Below, one piece after another: positions 9,537 through 20,202 of a DNA stretch of 64,000 nucleotides. Origin of the DNA: Sporomusaceae bacterium (GTDB lineage: Bacteria > Bacillota > Negativicutes > Acidaminococcales > JAJUGR01). Both the position numbers and the translations under genes were made by a program. Within the stretch, counting starts at the first letter, position 1. Each line of letters starts with the position of its first letter. The stretch spans positions 1-64,000 of the forward strand of contig JAJUGR010000001.1 of assembly GCA_029265905.1 (NCBI GenBank), in the 5' to 3' direction. The notes below the pieces were generated by a model. It did no database searches. It was not told where the DNA came from and saw only the letters and a list, made by a program, of their open reading frames with translations.

Positions 9537-10793
9537 GTGCTAGCCGGTTTAGGCAATGTTCTGCAAATCACCGAGCTCCGGAATAAAGTTGTTTTCACCC
9601 TGTTGATGTTTGCGGTGTTTCGGGCCGGAACCCATATTCCGGTCCCGGGCGTCAACGCTGCTGTTATCGAGCAACTCTTTAGCAGCGGCAACTTGTTTGG
9701 TCTGCTCGACCTGTTTGCTGGCGGCGCTTTGAGCAAATTCTCTATTTTTGCGATGAGCATCACGCCGTACATCAACGCCTCGATTATTTTGCAGCTGCTG
9801 ACCGTGGTCGTGCCGACCCTGGAGCGCTGGTCAAAAGAAGGCGAGGACGGGCGCAAGAAGATCACGCAGCTTACCCGTTACGGGACTGTCGTCCTGGGGT
9901 TCATTCAGGCGCTGGGTATGGCTTATGGTCTCCGCATGGCGATTAATGATCCGGGCCTTGGCTCGATCCTTCTGATCGCCTTGACGCTGACCGCCGGGAC
10001 CACTTTCCTGATGTGGCTGGGAGAACAGATCACCCAAAAAGGGATCGGCAATGGCATTTCGCTGATCATCTTTGCCGGTATCGTTTCGCGTCTCCCGGAT
10101 GGCCTGTACGTGATTTTTGAGTACCTCAAGGCTGGCACGATCAACCTGTTTAACCTCGTGCTGTTCCTGGTTATCGCAATCGCTATGATCGTTTTCGTCA
10201 TCGCGATTTCGCAGGGAACGCGCCGCATTCCGGTCCAGTACGCGAAGCGCGTTGTTGGACGGAAAACGGTCGGCGGGCACAGCAGCTATCTGCCGTTGAA
10301 AGTCAACCAGGCCGGGGTTATCCCCATCATCTTCGCCTCTTCGGTGCTGATGTTCCCGGTGACGATCGCCCAGTTCATCAACGTTCCCTGGGTCAAGACG
10401 GCAGCGGACTGGTTTGCCTGGGGGACACCGCTCCAGACAACCCTGTACATTTTGCTGATTATCTTTTTCACCTACTTCTACACGGCCGTCTCCCTGAACA
10501 TTCAGGATATGGCGGAAAACATGAAGAAGTACGGCGGCTTTATCCCGGGCTTGCGTCCCGGCAAGCCGACCTCTGATTATCTGGACCGCGTTCTGACTCG
10601 GATCACTTTGGCCGGTGCGATCTTCCTAGCGCTGATCTCCATCATGCCGAACATCATAGTCTGGGCGACGAAGATTCAGGGTGTCTATTTTGGCGGAACG
10701 GCCCTCCTCATCGTTGTAGGCGTTGCGCTCGATACGATGAAGCAAATCGAATCACTGGTGCTCATGCGACACTACCAGGGGTTCATGAAGTAG
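9537..10793 (+). CDS. secY: Protein translocase subunit SecY
   Basis: SecY forms the channel of the Sec translocon. The 418-residue protein has about ten hydrophobic segments, the plug-region signature FAGGALSKFSIFAMSITPYI and the cytoplasmic loop YAKRVVGRKTVGGHSSYLPL, with NIQDMAENMKKYGGFIPG-type sequence near TM8-9. The GTG at 9537 lies 1 nt after rplO, with GAGGTGA inside the end of rplO as ribosome binding site, so translation is likely coupled. It is the standard last gene of the spc operon. Confidence 0.97.
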   Translation: MLAGLGNVLQITELRNKVVFTLLMFAVFRAGTHIPVPGVNAAVIEQLFSSGNLFGLLDLFAGGALSKFSIFAMSITPYINASIILQLLTVVVPTLERWSKEGEDGRKKITQLTRYGTVVLGFIQALGMAYGLRMAINDPGLGSILLIALTLTAGTTFLMWLGEQITQKGIGNGISLIIFAGIVSRLPDGLYVIFEYLKAGTINLFNLVLFLVIAIAMIVFVIAISQGTRRIPVQYAKRVVGRKTVGGHSSYLPLKVNQAGVIPIIFASSVLMFPVTIAQFINVPWVKTAADWFAWGTPLQTTLYILLIIFFTYFYTAVSLNIQDMAENMKKYGGFIPGLRPGKPTSDYLDRVLTRITLAGAIFLALISIMPNIIVWATKIQGVYFGGTALLIVVGVALDTMKQIESLVLMRHYQGFMK

Positions 10794-11455
<662 letters not shown>

Positions 11456-11456
<1 letters not shown>

Positions 11457-12214
11457 TGATAATCTTTAAATCGGAACGTGAGATTCAGTACCTTCGTGAG
11501 GCGGGCCGCATTGTGGCCCTTGCTCTCCGTGCGGTGCGGCAGGCGGTGGCGCCAGGCGTCACCACCCAGGATCTGGACGAGATCGCACGCGAGCTGATTG
11601 TCGCTCACGGTGCAATCCCCGCGTTTAAAGGCTATGGCGGATTTCAGGGTAACATTTGCGCTTCCGTAAACGAGGAAGTCGTGCATGGCATCCCTGGTCC
11701 CAGGCGACTCCAAGAAGGCGATATTATCAGCATCGATTGCGGTGCTATTTGCAATGGTTACTATGGCGATTCTGCGGTGACGATTCCCGTTGGGACGATC
11801 GATCCGGAAAGCGAGCGGCTGCTTCGCGTAACGGAGGAATCTCTCTATAAAGGAATCGCGGCTGCCACTGTCGGAAATCGGCTCGGTGACATCTCCCATG
11901 CGGTGCAGTGCCATGTTGAGGCTGCCGGCTTCAGCGTGGTGCGCGACTATGTCGGGCACGGCATTGGGCGGAATATGCATGAGGATCCCCAGATCCCCAA
12001 TTTTGGCGCGCCTGGCCGCGGACCACTGCTCAAACCGGGCATGGTGCTGGCCATCGAACCAATGGTCAATGTGGGGACCTACAAAGTGAGAACGCTGAAG
12101 GACGGCTGGACGGTTGTTACAGCCGACGGTAAACGGTCCGCTCATTTTGAACACACGATTGCCATTACGCCTGACGGTCCCTTGATTTTGACCGCTCTTG
12201 GCAGCGAAGATTGA
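11456..12214 (+). CDS. map: Methionine aminopeptidase, type I
   Basis: This enzyme removes the initiator Met from nascent proteins. The 252-residue product has the type Ia fold with metal ligands in [16 protein letters not shown] (two Asp), [17 protein letters not shown] (His), AIEPMV (Glu) and a final FEHTIAI (Glu). It overlaps adk by one base, which is the usual Firmicute arrangement. No KOW-domain gene lies between map and infA; the 80 nt gap holds only the infA ribosome binding site. Confidence 0.96.
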
Positions 12215-12294
12215 TAGCTTTTTGTGCTTGGCGAAATGAGAAAGCGCTCGAAACCAGCTAGGAACCATAAAGACTATGGAGGAGGGAAGATCCT

Positions 12295-12655
<361 letters not shown>

Positions 12656-12672
12656 GGAGGAGGTGCTCGCAT

Positions 12673-13041
12673 ATGGCACGTATCGCTGGCGTAGACTTAC
12701 CCAGAGATAAACGCATTGAGTACGCGCTGCCGTACATTTACGGCATCGGCCTCACACTGTCGCGCGAGATTTTGGCTGCTACCCAAATCAACCCGGATAC
12801 TCGGGTGCGTGATCTGACTGAAGAAGAAATTTCTAAGTTGCGTGAGACACTTGATCGCGATTATAAAGTTGAAGGTGACCTTCGTCGTGAAGAATCCCTC
12901 AACATCAAACGTCTGATTGAAATCGGAAGCTATCGCGGCAAGCGGCACCGCATGGGTCTGCCTGTGCGCGGTCAAAGAACCAAAACCAACGCTCGTACGC
13001 GCAAAGGTCCGAAACGGACTGTTGCTGGCAAGAAAAAATAA
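12673..13041 (+). CDS. rpsM: 30S ribosomal protein S13
   Basis: The 122-residue product shows [20 protein letters not shown] and the C-terminal [20 protein letters not shown] tail that reaches towards the P-site tRNA. S13 forms intersubunit bridges in the 30S head. The ATG follows AAGGAGGAGG. It begins the alpha-operon part of the cluster. Confidence 0.97.
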   Translation: MARIAGVDLPRDKRIEYALPYIYGIGLTLSREILAATQINPDTRVRDLTEEEISKLRETLDRDYKVEGDLRREESLNIKRLIEIGSYRGKRHRMGLPVRGQRTKTNARTRKGPKRTVAGKKK

Positions 13042-13064
13042 CCGGATGAGGGAGGGATAACCGC

Positions 13065-13457
13065 GTGGTTGCAAAAAAGGTCGTCCGGACCAAACGTAAG
13101 GAACGGAAGAACATTGAGCATGGCGTAGCGCACATTCGTTCTACGTTCAACAACACTATTGTTACGATTACCGACACGAAGGGGAATGCTGTTTCTTGGG
13201 CTACTGCTGGCGGCATGGGCTTCAGAGGCTCCCGCAAAAGCACGCCGTTTGCTGCACAAATGGCTGCTGAACAAGCAGGCAAAGCTGCTATGGAACATGG
13301 CATGAAACAGGTCGAGGTATTTGTAAAAGGACCGGGTGCGGGCCGTGAAGCGGCAATCCGTTCGCTCCAGGCAGCCGGTCTTGAAGTAAACTCGATCAAG
13401 GACGTCACCCCTATCCCGCATAACGGCTGCCGTCCGCCGAAACGCAGAAGAGTTTAA
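13065..13457 (+). CDS. rpsK: 30S ribosomal protein S11
   Basis: The 130-residue protein contains the S11 stretches [20 protein letters not shown] and [20 protein letters not shown], with [12 protein letters not shown] at the C-terminus. S11 lies on the 30S platform near the E site. The GTG start follows GAGGGAGGGA. Confidence 0.97.
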   Translation: MVAKKVVRTKRKERKNIEHGVAHIRSTFNNTIVTITDTKGNAVSWATAGGMGFRGSRKSTPFAAQMAAEQAGKAAMEHGMKQVEVFVKGPGAGREAAIRSLQAAGLEVNSIKDVTPIPHNGCRPPKRRRV

Positions 13458-13476
13458 TCGGGAGGTGTGACAGAAA

Positions 13477-14106
13477 ATGGCAAGATATACAGGGCCTGTC
13501 TGCAGACAGTGCCGCCGCGAAGGCGTTAAACTTTATCTTAAAGGCGATCGCTGCTACAGCGACAAATGTGCTTTCTCCCGCCGCAGCTATGCACCGGGGC
13601 AACACGGCCAACAACGGAACAAAAAAGTTTCCGAGTACGGCCTCCAATTGCGTGAGAAACAGAAAGCCCGCCGTATTTACGGCATCTTGGAGCGTCAGTT
13701 CCGCCTGACCTTCGAACGTGCGGAAAAGCAAAAGGGCGTAACGGGTGAAAACCTGCTCGTTCTCTTGGAACGCCGCATGGATAACGTGGTGTACCGTTTA
13801 GGCTTTGCGCCGAGCCGGACGCTGGCCCGCCAGCTCGTCCGTCACGGCCATATCCTTGTTAACGGCCGCCGCCTGGACATTCCGTCCGCACTCGTGCGGG
13901 TGGGCGATGTCATCACCGTGTCTGAAGCTAGCCGCGCTAGCGAATACTTCAAAGGTTTGAGCGAATCCTTCGGTCAAAAGGGCGCTCCGGCTTGGATGAC
14001 GCTTGATGCAGCTCAAATGACCGGCAAAGTGGAACGCTACCCTTCTCGTGAAGAGATCGATGTACCGATCGCTGAGCATCTAATTGTTGAGCTGTACTCG
14101 AAGTGA
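13477..14106 (+). CDS. rpsD: 30S ribosomal protein S4 (zinc form)
   Basis: The 209-residue primary 16S-binding protein has an N-terminal C-x2-C...C...C set (CRQC near residue 9, then Cys about 26 and 31), as in the zinc-containing S4. The S4 RNA-binding domain follows, with [19 protein letters not shown] and [14 protein letters not shown]. The gene lies between rpsK and rpoA as in the Firmicute alpha operon. Confidence 0.97.
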   Translation: MARYTGPVCRQCRREGVKLYLKGDRCYSDKCAFSRRSYAPGQHGQQRNKKVSEYGLQLREKQKARRIYGILERQFRLTFERAEKQKGVTGENLLVLLERRMDNVVYRLGFAPSRTLARQLVRHGHILVNGRRLDIPSALVRVGDVITVSEASRASEYFKGLSESFGQKGAPAWMTLDAAQMTGKVERYPSREEIDVPIAEHLIVELYSK

Positions 14107-14175
14107 TAGTCCGTCCTCCACACGCTATTTCGCGTATTGGTACGATCGTGTACGCCTAAGAGGAGGGGTTTCCAC

Positions 14176-15144
14176 ATGATGGAGATTGAAAAGCCGAAGA
14201 TGGCAACTGCTGAAATTAGCGACGATGGTCGCTATGGAAAGTTCGTTTGGGAGCCGTTGGAACGGGGATACGGCATTACGCTGGGCAACAGCCTGCGTCG
14301 CGTACTGCTGTCGTCTTTGCCCGGTGCGGCGGTAACGGCGGTAAAAATTGATGGTGTACTCCATGAATTTTCCACGATTCCCGGCGTTCGAGAAGATGTC
14401 ACGGATATTATTCTCAACATCAAGGAACTCTGTCTGAAACTGTATGTGGATGAGCCGAAGGTATTGCGCCTGGAAGTCAGCGGTCAACGTAATGTTACCG
14501 CTGGCGACATCCAGGAGGATGCTGATGTGGAAATCCTGAATCCGAGTCTGCATTTAGCCACGCTGGATACAGATGCTCGACTTTCGATGGAGATCTATGT
14601 TGAAAAAGGCCGGGGTTATGTAGCGGCTGATAAGAATAAACGACCGGATCAGCCGATTGGCGTGATTCCCGTTGATTCGATTTACTCGCCGATCACGCGG
14701 GTGAAATTCGGCGTTACCGACACCCGGGTCGGAAATGTGACCAACTACGATAAATTGACCCTGGAAGTCTGGACCGACGGCAGTCTGCGTCCGGACGAGG
14801 CCGTGACAAACGCGGCCGGCATCATGGTCAACTATCTGACGCTGTTCCACATTTCTAAAGAGGTGGCTGTCGGACCTAAAGCCGAGGGCCCGGAATCGCC
14901 CGCTCCCGAAGCAACGGAGCAGCAAGGTGGCGATAAGATCCTGACGATGCCGATTGATGACTTGGATCTGTCTGTTCGTTCTCACAACTGTCTCAAACGT
15001 GCCGGGATCAACACTGTCTATGAACTTGTTCAAAAGACAGAAGAAGAAATGATGAAAGTGCGCAATCTTGGCCGCAAGTCCTTGGAGGAAGTCAAGAAAA
15101 AGATGGGCGAGTTGGGTCTGTCCTTGCGCGAGAGTGATGAATAA
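14176..15144 (+). CDS. rpoA: DNA-directed RNA polymerase alpha subunit
   Basis: The 322-residue protein has the alpha-NTD ([20 protein letters not shown], about residues 18-37), which nucleates core polymerase assembly. A linker (about 230-255) leads to the alpha-CTD with [19 protein letters not shown], which binds UP elements and activators. The ATG at 14176 follows AGGAGGGG (14161-14168); an in-frame extension back to 14137 has no ribosome binding site. Confidence 0.97.
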   Translation: MMEIEKPKMATAEISDDGRYGKFVWEPLERGYGITLGNSLRRVLLSSLPGAAVTAVKIDGVLHEFSTIPGVREDVTDIILNIKELCLKLYVDEPKVLRLEVSGQRNVTAGDIQEDADVEILNPSLHLATLDTDARLSMEIYVEKGRGYVAADKNKRPDQPIGVIPVDSIYSPITRVKFGVTDTRVGNVTNYDKLTLEVWTDGSLRPDEAVTNAAGIMVNYLTLFHISKEVAVGPKAEGPESPAPEATEQQGGDKILTMPIDDLDLSVRSHNCLKRAGINTVYELVQKTEEEMMKVRNLGRKSLEEVKKKMGELGLSLRESDE

Positions 15145-15161
15145 AAGGGGGTTGCAACAGG

Positions 15162-15500
15162 ATGGCTTACAGAAAGTTGGGGCGCGATTCTAGCGCTCGC
15201 CGTGCGTTGTTGCGCAGCATCGTTACCTCCTTCTTCAAATATGAACGGATCGAGACTACCGCGATGAAAGCTCGCGAGATTAGCAAATTCGCTGACCAGA
15301 TGATTACGCTGGCCAAGCGTGGCGATCTCCATGCTCGTCGTCAAGCTCTTGCATTCCTCGTGGATGAAGAAGTGACCAAGAAATTGTTCGATGAATTGGC
15401 GCCGAAGTACAAAGAACGCCAAGGCGGCTACACCCGGACCTACAAGTTGGGACCCCGTCGCGGTGATGCGGCAGAAATGGCGATCATCGAGTTGGTGTAA
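15162..15500 (+). CDS. rplQ: 50S ribosomal protein L17
   Basis: The 112-residue protein begins [20 protein letters not shown] and includes [20 protein letters not shown], both typical of L17, with [20 protein letters not shown] at the C-terminus. It is the last ribosomal gene of the contiguous S10-spc-alpha run and is followed by a hairpin. Confidence 0.97.
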   Translation: MAYRKLGRDSSARRALLRSIVTSFFKYERIETTAMKAREISKFADQMITLAKRGDLHARRQALAFLVDEEVTKKLFDELAPKYKERQGGYTRTYKLGPRRGDAAEMAIIELV

Positions 15501-15519
15501 TTCCATAGGGCAAGCGTTA

Positions 15520-15544
15520 AGGGGCGGTCGTTAAGGTCGCCCCT
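15520..15544 (+). terminator. Probable terminator after rplQ
   Basis: AGGGGCG (520-526) pairs with CGCCCCT (538-544), an 11-nt loop separating them. The following bases (CACTTCCCTTTC) are pyrimidine-rich but hold no long T-run, so termination may be partial. Confidence 0.5.
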
Positions 15545-15549
15545 CACTT

Positions 15550-15684
15550 CCCTTTCTGAAGTTGGGCTCCATAAAGGGCTTTATGCGTTGTTGTTGCAGC
15601 GGATTGCTGGCTTGCGTACGTTTTAGTACGCGGCACGGCGCAATCCTCGCTCCGCCTAGCCTAAAACCCTTTCTGAAACCCAAC
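15550..15684 (+). repeat. Palindromic, MITE/REP-like intergenic element
   Basis: A left arm (15561-15587, starting GTTGGG, then AAAGGGCTTTATG) is an imperfect inverted copy of a right arm ending CCCAAC at 15684; about 21 of 26 positions pair. Inside are nested stems: GGATTGC with GCAATCC, and GCGTAC with GTACGC around a TTTTA loop. The 11-mer CCCTTTCTGAA occurs as a direct copy at 15550-15560 and 15667-15677. No credible reading frame exists here. The remaining 15685-15807 shows no gene. Confidence 0.6.
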
Positions 15685-15807
15685 GGTGTGGCTGATATCA
15701 GTTTATATTCGGGTTTTTGTATAAGCATCCATATTGTATGGCTGTTTTTATAAGCGCCTGAGTGTCAAGGCCAGGAACTTTTGCAACCGAAGGAGCAAGC
15801 ACGGACA

Positions 15808-16650
15808 ATGGACGATATAATCATACAGACGAAAGATTTGTGCCATTTGTATCCCAATGGCGATGGCGAGCTGATCCGCGCGCTCGACAAGGTGAGCGTG
15901 ACGATCCGGCGCGGCGAGTTTGTGGCCATCATCGGGACGAATGGTTCCGGCAAGTCGACGCTGGCGAAGCATTTCAATGCGCTGCTGCTGCCGTCGGCCG
16001 GCCAGTGCCTGGTGGATGGTCTGCCCGTGTCTGATACGGGCGACATGTGGGCGATCCGACAGAAGGTCGGGATGGTGTTCCAAAACCCGGACAACCAGAT
16101 CGTTGCCGCTGTCGTGGAAGAGGATGTGGCCTTTGGCCCCGAAAACCTCGGCGTGCCGCCGCTTGAGATCCGCCGGAGGGTTGACGACGCGCTCGCCGCG
16201 GTCGACATGACCGACTATCGTTTGCATGCGCCGCACCTGCTGTCCGGCGGGCAAAAACAGCGGATCGCCATCGCCGGCGTGCTGGCCATTCGCCCGGACT
16301 GCCTGGTGCTGGACGAGCCGACGGCGATGCTCGACCCGTTGGGGCGGGAAGAAGTGCTCTCCACGGTTTCGCGCTTGAATAAGGAGCAGGGGATGACCGT
16401 TGTCTATATTACGCATTTTATGGAAGAGGCCGTGTTTGCTGACCGGGTGTTGGTGATGGACAAGGGCCGCATTATCCGTGAAGGCACCCCGAAAGAGATT
16501 TTTTCTTGCGTGGAGGAAATTGCCGCATTAGGATTGGAAGCGCCCCTGGCGGCGGAAGTCGCCTGGCATTTGCGAAATCGGGGGCTGGATCTTCCGGCTG
16601 ACATTATAACTGATGAGGAGCTGGCGCTGGCGTTATGTCAATCAAACTAG
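15808..16650 (+). CDS. ecfA1: ECF transporter ATPase EcfA1 (general energizing module)
   Basis: EcfA1 is one of two ATPases that energise exchangeable vitamin-binding S components of group II ECF transporters. The 280-residue product has Walker A (GTNGSGKST), the Q-loop FQNPDNQIVAAVVEEDVAFG typical of EcfA, the signature LSGGQKQR, Walker B (CLVLDEPT) and the switch His in YITHFMEEA. The ATG at 15808 has AAGGAG 12 nt upstream. It overlaps ecfA2 by 16 nt. Its place between rplQ and truA is the conserved Firmicute locus. Confidence 0.95.
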   Translation: MDDIIIQTKDLCHLYPNGDGELIRALDKVSVTIRRGEFVAIIGTNGSGKSTLAKHFNALLLPSAGQCLVDGLPVSDTGDMWAIRQKVGMVFQNPDNQIVAAVVEEDVAFGPENLGVPPLEIRRRVDDALAAVDMTDYRLHAPHLLSGGQKQRIAIAGVLAIRPDCLVLDEPTAMLDPLGREEVLSTVSRLNKEQGMTVVYITHFMEEAVFADRVLVMDKGRIIREGTPKEIFSCVEEIAALGLEAPLAAEVAWHLRNRGLDLPADIITDEELALALCQSN

Positions 16651-17501
16651 AAGCCGTTTCCTATACGTATATGCCTGGCACGCCTTATGAAAAACGGGCG
16701 ATCAGCGACATTTCCCTTGAAATTGAAAAAGGCGAATTTGTTGCGATTATCGGGCACACCGGTTCGGGCAAGTCAACGTTGGTGCAGCACCTGAACGGAC
16801 TGTTGCACCCTACTTCCGGACGTGTGCTGGTTGATGACATTGACTTGGCGGCCAAGACGCCTGAGGCGAAAAAAATCGCCCGCTCCGTCGGTATGGTCTT
16901 TCAGTATCCGGAGCATCAATTGTTCGCCGAGACCATTTACGAGGACGTTGCATTTGGCCCGCGCAACCTGAAACTTGACGAGGCGGAAGTGCGGCAGCGC
17001 GTCGAGCTGGCGATGGAGTTCGTCGGCCTCGATTACGGCAAGTTCGCGCACCGCTCGCCGTTTCATTTGTCCGGCGGACAAATGCGCCGGGTGGCGATCG
17101 CCGGCGTGATTGCCATGCAGCCTGATTACCTCGTCTTGGATGAACCGAGCGCCGGGCTGGATCCGGCGGCGCGCAACGCCATTTTTGCCGAGATCGTGCA
17201 GCTCTATCGCACGCGCGGCATCACCGTCATCTTAGTGACGCATAACATGGAAGAGGCGGCGCGCCTGGCTGACCGCATGCTGGTCATGGCCAAAGGCGAG
17301 GTGCGGATGGATGGCAAGCCGAAGGAGGTTTTCCGGGCCGACCGGGAACTGCTGCACGCGGCCGGTGTCGATGTGCCGCGTATGGTTGAACTCGTCGATG
17401 CCCTGCGGTTAAAGGGCATCGACATTCCCGAAGACACCGTTTCCGTCGACAGCCTGGTGCGGGAAATTCTCGCCCGGCAAAGGAGGGAAAACGCGTGCTG
17501 A
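16635..17501 (+). CDS. ecfA2: ECF transporter ATPase EcfA2 (general energizing module)
   Basis: This second ATPase (288 residues) has Walker A (GHTGSGKST), a Q-loop with FQYPEHQLFAETIYEDVAFG, a signature LSGGQMRRV, Walker B (YLVLDEPSAGLDP) and switch His (VTHNMEEAARLAD). EcfA1 and EcfA2 form the heterodimer that drives EcfT. The start lies inside ecfA1 and the end overlaps ecfT by 7 nt, so the three are almost certainly cotranslated. No S-component gene is next to it, as expected for the shared module. Confidence 0.95.
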   Translation: MSIKLEAVSYTYMPGTPYEKRAISDISLEIEKGEFVAIIGHTGSGKSTLVQHLNGLLHPTSGRVLVDDIDLAAKTPEAKKIARSVGMVFQYPEHQLFAETIYEDVAFGPRNLKLDEAEVRQRVELAMEFVGLDYGKFAHRSPFHLSGGQMRRVAIAGVIAMQPDYLVLDEPSAGLDPAARNAIFAEIVQLYRTRGITVILVTHNMEEAARLADRMLVMAKGEVRMDGKPKEVFRADRELLHAAGVDVPRMVELVDALRLKGIDIPEDTVSVDSLVREILARQRRENAC

Positions 17502-18298
17502 CCGATATTACGCTAGGACAGTATTATCCCGGCGACTCCTTTTTGCACAAGCTGGACCCGCGCACGAAGATTGTTGCGACGCTGATTTTTATTTGCAGCA
17601 TTTTCCTGGCCAGCACGTACGTTGCTTATGGCGTGCTGTTCCTGTCTGTTTTGCTGGCGGTTGGCCTTTCGCGCCTGCCGGCCAAACTGGTGGCCCGTTC
17701 TGTGAAACCGCTGTGGGTCATTGTTGTGCTGACCTTTGTCATTCACGCTTTTTCGACGCCAGGGGCGGCGCTGTTTGAATGGAAGTTCATCTCGATTACC
17801 GATGCCGGCGTGCAGCAGGGCGTGCTGATGTCGCTGCGCCTGGTGTTTTTGATCGTAGTATCTTCGCTGTTGACGTACACGACGTCGCCGATTGTGCTGA
17901 CCGATGGCATCGAATCGCTCTTGAACCCGCTCCGCCGCTTTGGCGTGCCGGCGCACGAACTGGCGATGATGATGACGATTGCTTTGCGGTTTATTCCTAC
18001 GCTGCTGGAGGAGACGGACCGCATCATGAAGGCGCAGGTGGCGCGCGGCGCTGATTTTTCCTCCGGTCACTTGCTGAAGCGGGCGAAAAACCTGTTGCCG
18101 CTCTTGGTGCCCCTGTTCATCAGCGCCTTCCGCCGGGCGGATGAATTGGCGGTCGCCATGGAAGCGCGCTGCTACCGGGGCGGTGAAAACCGGACGCGCC
18201 TGCATCAATTGGCGTATGCGCCGCGCGACGGCGTGGCCCTCGGCGGCGTACTGGCGTTGACCCTGGCGTTGGCTTGGATGCGGTGGAGCGGCTTATGA
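17495..18298 (+). CDS. ecfT: ECF transporter transmembrane component EcfT (general module)
   Basis: EcfT couples ATP hydrolysis to movement of the S component. The 267-residue protein has several membrane spans and the two cytosolic coupling motifs QVARGADF and MEARCYRGG, whose Ala-Arg-Gly cores contact the ATPase grooves. The GTG at 17495 follows AAAGGAGGG. Its TGA overlaps the truA ATG. Confidence 0.95.
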   Translation: MLTDITLGQYYPGDSFLHKLDPRTKIVATLIFICSIFLASTYVAYGVLFLSVLLAVGLSRLPAKLVARSVKPLWVIVVLTFVIHAFSTPGAALFEWKFISITDAGVQQGVLMSLRLVFLIVVSSLLTYTTSPIVLTDGIESLLNPLRRFGVPAHELAMMMTIALRFIPTLLEETDRIMKAQVARGADFSSGHLLKRAKNLLPLLVPLFISAFRRADELAVAMEARCYRGGENRTRLHQLAYAPRDGVALGGVLALTLALAWMRWSGL

Positions 18299-19080
18299 CG
18301 CGCCGGCTGAAGCTGACGGTGGCCTATGACGGCACCAACTACCACGGCTTTCAGTGGCAGGAAAATGCGTTGTCTATCCAGCAGGTCCTGGAGGAAGGGC
18401 TGGCAAAGCTGTTTGGACACGACATTTCTCTGATTCCGTCCGGACGGACGGATACGGGCGTTCATGCGCAAGGCCAGGTCATTAGCTTTACGGCGACGGG
18501 CCGGATTCCCGTAGAGCGAATCGTGAGGGCCGCGCCATCCGTTTTGCCGCCTGACATCGTCGTGCTGCGGGCCGAAGTGGCCCCGCCGTCGTTTCATGCC
18601 CGGCGCGACGCCGTCGCCAAGCACTATTCATACCGCCTGCTGACAAGGGAGGCGAACGATCCCTTTCGCGAACGCTACGTCTGGCATTTGCGCGAGCCGC
18701 TTGACGCAGGCGCCATGCAGGCGGCTGCCGCGCTGCTCTTGGGCACGCATGACTTCGACAGCTTCCGGACTGCCGGCAGCACGCCGACGCATCCGGTCCG
18801 GACCATGTACGTGTCCGCCTTTCGCCAAAACGGGGATGAATTGGTGTTTGACATTATCGGCGACGGCTTTTTATACCACATGGTGCGCAACCTGGTCGGC
18901 GCCCTGGTGGCGGTCGGACAGGGCAAAATGACTCCGGACGATTTTGGCGCACTGCTGGTTGCCCGCAGCAAGCAGGGGGCGCCGGCGATGGCGCCGGCCC
19001 GAGGCCTGACCCTGCAGCGCGTTTTTTATCGCGAGGAAGACTTGACACAGGCGGTTGCATCGCGTACAATTATTCAGTAA
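18295..19080 (+). CDS. truA: tRNA pseudouridine(38-40) synthase TruA
   Basis: TruA isomerises uridines 38-40 in the anticodon stem-loop. The 261-residue protein has LTVAYDGTNYHGFQWQ and the catalytic Asp within SGRTDTGVHAQGQVISF, then DGFLYHMVRNLVGALV. The ATG at 18295 overlaps the ecfT stop (ATGA). The promoter for rplM lies inside its last 40 bases. Confidence 0.96.
   Translation: MTRRLKLTVAYDGTNYHGFQWQENALSIQQVLEEGLAKLFGHDISLIPSGRTDTGVHAQGQVISFTATGRIPVERIVRAAPSVLPPDIVVLRAEVAPPSFHARRDAVAKHYSYRLLTREANDPFRERYVWHLREPLDAGAMQAAAALLLGTHDFDSFRTAGSTPTHPVRTMYVSAFRQNGDELVFDIIGDGFLYHMVRNLVGALVAVGQGKMTPDDFGALLVARSKQGAPAMAPARGLTLQRVFYREEDLTQAVASRTIIQ
19042..19070 (+). promoter_or_regulatory. Sigma-A-type promoter for rplM-rpsI
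   Basis: TTGACA (19042-19047), a 17-nt spacer and TACAAT (19065-19070) form a near-consensus promoter inside the 3' end of truA. It would allow rplM-rpsI to be transcribed apart from the upstream cluster. Confidence 0.7.
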
Positions 19081-19184
19081 GACTTTGCCGTGTATTCCAT
19101 TAGCCCCGGAATGCAAGACAATTTCTTGATAAAGTAAACTTTTTTATGACAGACGTCAGCAACTTGACGAGGAGGGAATCGAGG

Positions 19185-19622
19185 ATGAAGTCATACATGG
19201 CCAAACCGTCGACGATCGAACGCAAATGGTTCGTTGTTGATGCAGAAGGCAAAACACTCGGCAGACTTGCAGCGGAAGTGGCGAAAGTGCTTCGTGGTAA
19301 AAACAAGCCGACCTTCACCCCGCATATGGATACCGGAGATTTTGTAGTAGTAGTAAATGCCGACAAAGTGCGCCTCACCGGCAACAAGCTGGTGCAAAAA
19401 ACATACTTCCGTCATTCCGGATATGTTGGCGGTACAACTTTCACGCTGGCAAAAGATATGTTGGAAAAACGTCCTGAGCGGATGTTGGAGCTTGCTATTC
19501 GCGGCATGCTGCCGAAAAACCGTCTCGGTCGCGCAATGGCGAAAAAGCTGAAAGTATACCGTGGTTCTGAGCATCCGCATGCAGCGCAAATGCCGGAGAA
19601 GCTCGAACTCAACATTCGGTAA
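19185..19622 (+). CDS. rplM: 50S ribosomal protein L13
   Basis: The 145-residue product has the L13 stretches [20 protein letters not shown], then [18 protein letters not shown] and [19 protein letters not shown]13 is an early 50S assembly protein. The ATG at 19185 is 9 nt from GACGAGGAGGG; an in-frame ATG at 19197 ([11 protein letters not shown]) is possible. It is paired with rpsI as in nearly all bacteria. Confidence 0.96.
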   Translation: MKSYMAKPSTIERKWFVVDAEGKTLGRLAAEVAKVLRGKNKPTFTPHMDTGDFVVVVNADKVRLTGNKLVQKTYFRHSGYVGGTTFTLAKDMLEKRPERMLELAIRGMLPKNRLGRAMAKKLKVYRGSEHPHAAQMPEKLELNIR

Positions 19623-19646
19623 CAAGTCGGAAGGAGGAAGAAAAAA

Positions 19647-20039
19647 ATGGCAGTAGTAAGTTATAACGGAACCGGACGCCGCAAAACCGCTGTGGCACGT
19701 GTACGTCTCGTACCGGGCAGCGGCCGTGTGGTGATCAATGGCCGGGAACTTGATAAATACTTTGGTCTGAAGACCTTGGAACTGATCGTGAAGCAACCGC
19801 TCGAACTGACCGACACGCTCGGCAAGTACGACGTGCTGGCCAACGTTGCCGGCGGCGGCATCTCCGGTCAAGCCGGCGCAATCCGCCACGGCATTTCCCG
19901 CGCGTTGCTGCGGGTTGATGTCGAACTCCGCCAAGCTTTGAAAAAAGCTGGCTTCCTGACTCGCGATTCCCGCGAAAAGGAGCGTCGTAAATACGGCCTC
20001 AAAAAAGCCCGCAAGGCTTCTCAGTTCTCCAAACGTTAA
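19647..20039 (+). CDS. rpsI: 30S ribosomal protein S9
   Basis: The 130-residue protein begins with [20 protein letters not shown] and ends with the Lys/Arg-rich tail [18 protein letters not shown], whose last residues reach the P-site tRNA in the family. The ATG follows AAGGAGGAAG. A strong terminator follows, closing the ribosomal region. Confidence 0.97.
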   Translation: MAVVSYNGTGRRKTAVARVRLVPGSGRVVINGRELDKYFGLKTLELIVKQPLELTDTLGKYDVLANVAGGGISGQAGAIRHGISRALLRVDVELRQALKKAGFLTRDSREKERRKYGLKKARKASQFSKR

Positions 20040-20045
20040 TCTTAC

Positions 20046-20079
20046 GGACAACCTGCTTTGGCGGGTTGTCTTTTTTTTG
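20046..20079 (+). terminator. Intrinsic terminator after rpsI
   Basis: GACAACC (20047-20053) pairs with GGTTGTC (20064-20070), extended by TG/CG pairs, and is followed at once by eight T residues. Confidence 0.9.
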
Positions 20080-20202
20080 TAATGACGGCAGGAAAAAGGT
20101 AAATAATGGCGAATGTAAATCCGATGTAGAAGGTTCGTTTATACTATTTGAGGCATATTCTTACTACTATACGCACTTACTATTTGCAGAAAGAGGCGCC
20201 GG

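Noticed and set aside
15562-15753. 63-codon frame in the rplQ-ecfA1 gap
   Set aside because: It lies within the palindromic repeat and its sequence is dictated by the inverted arms.
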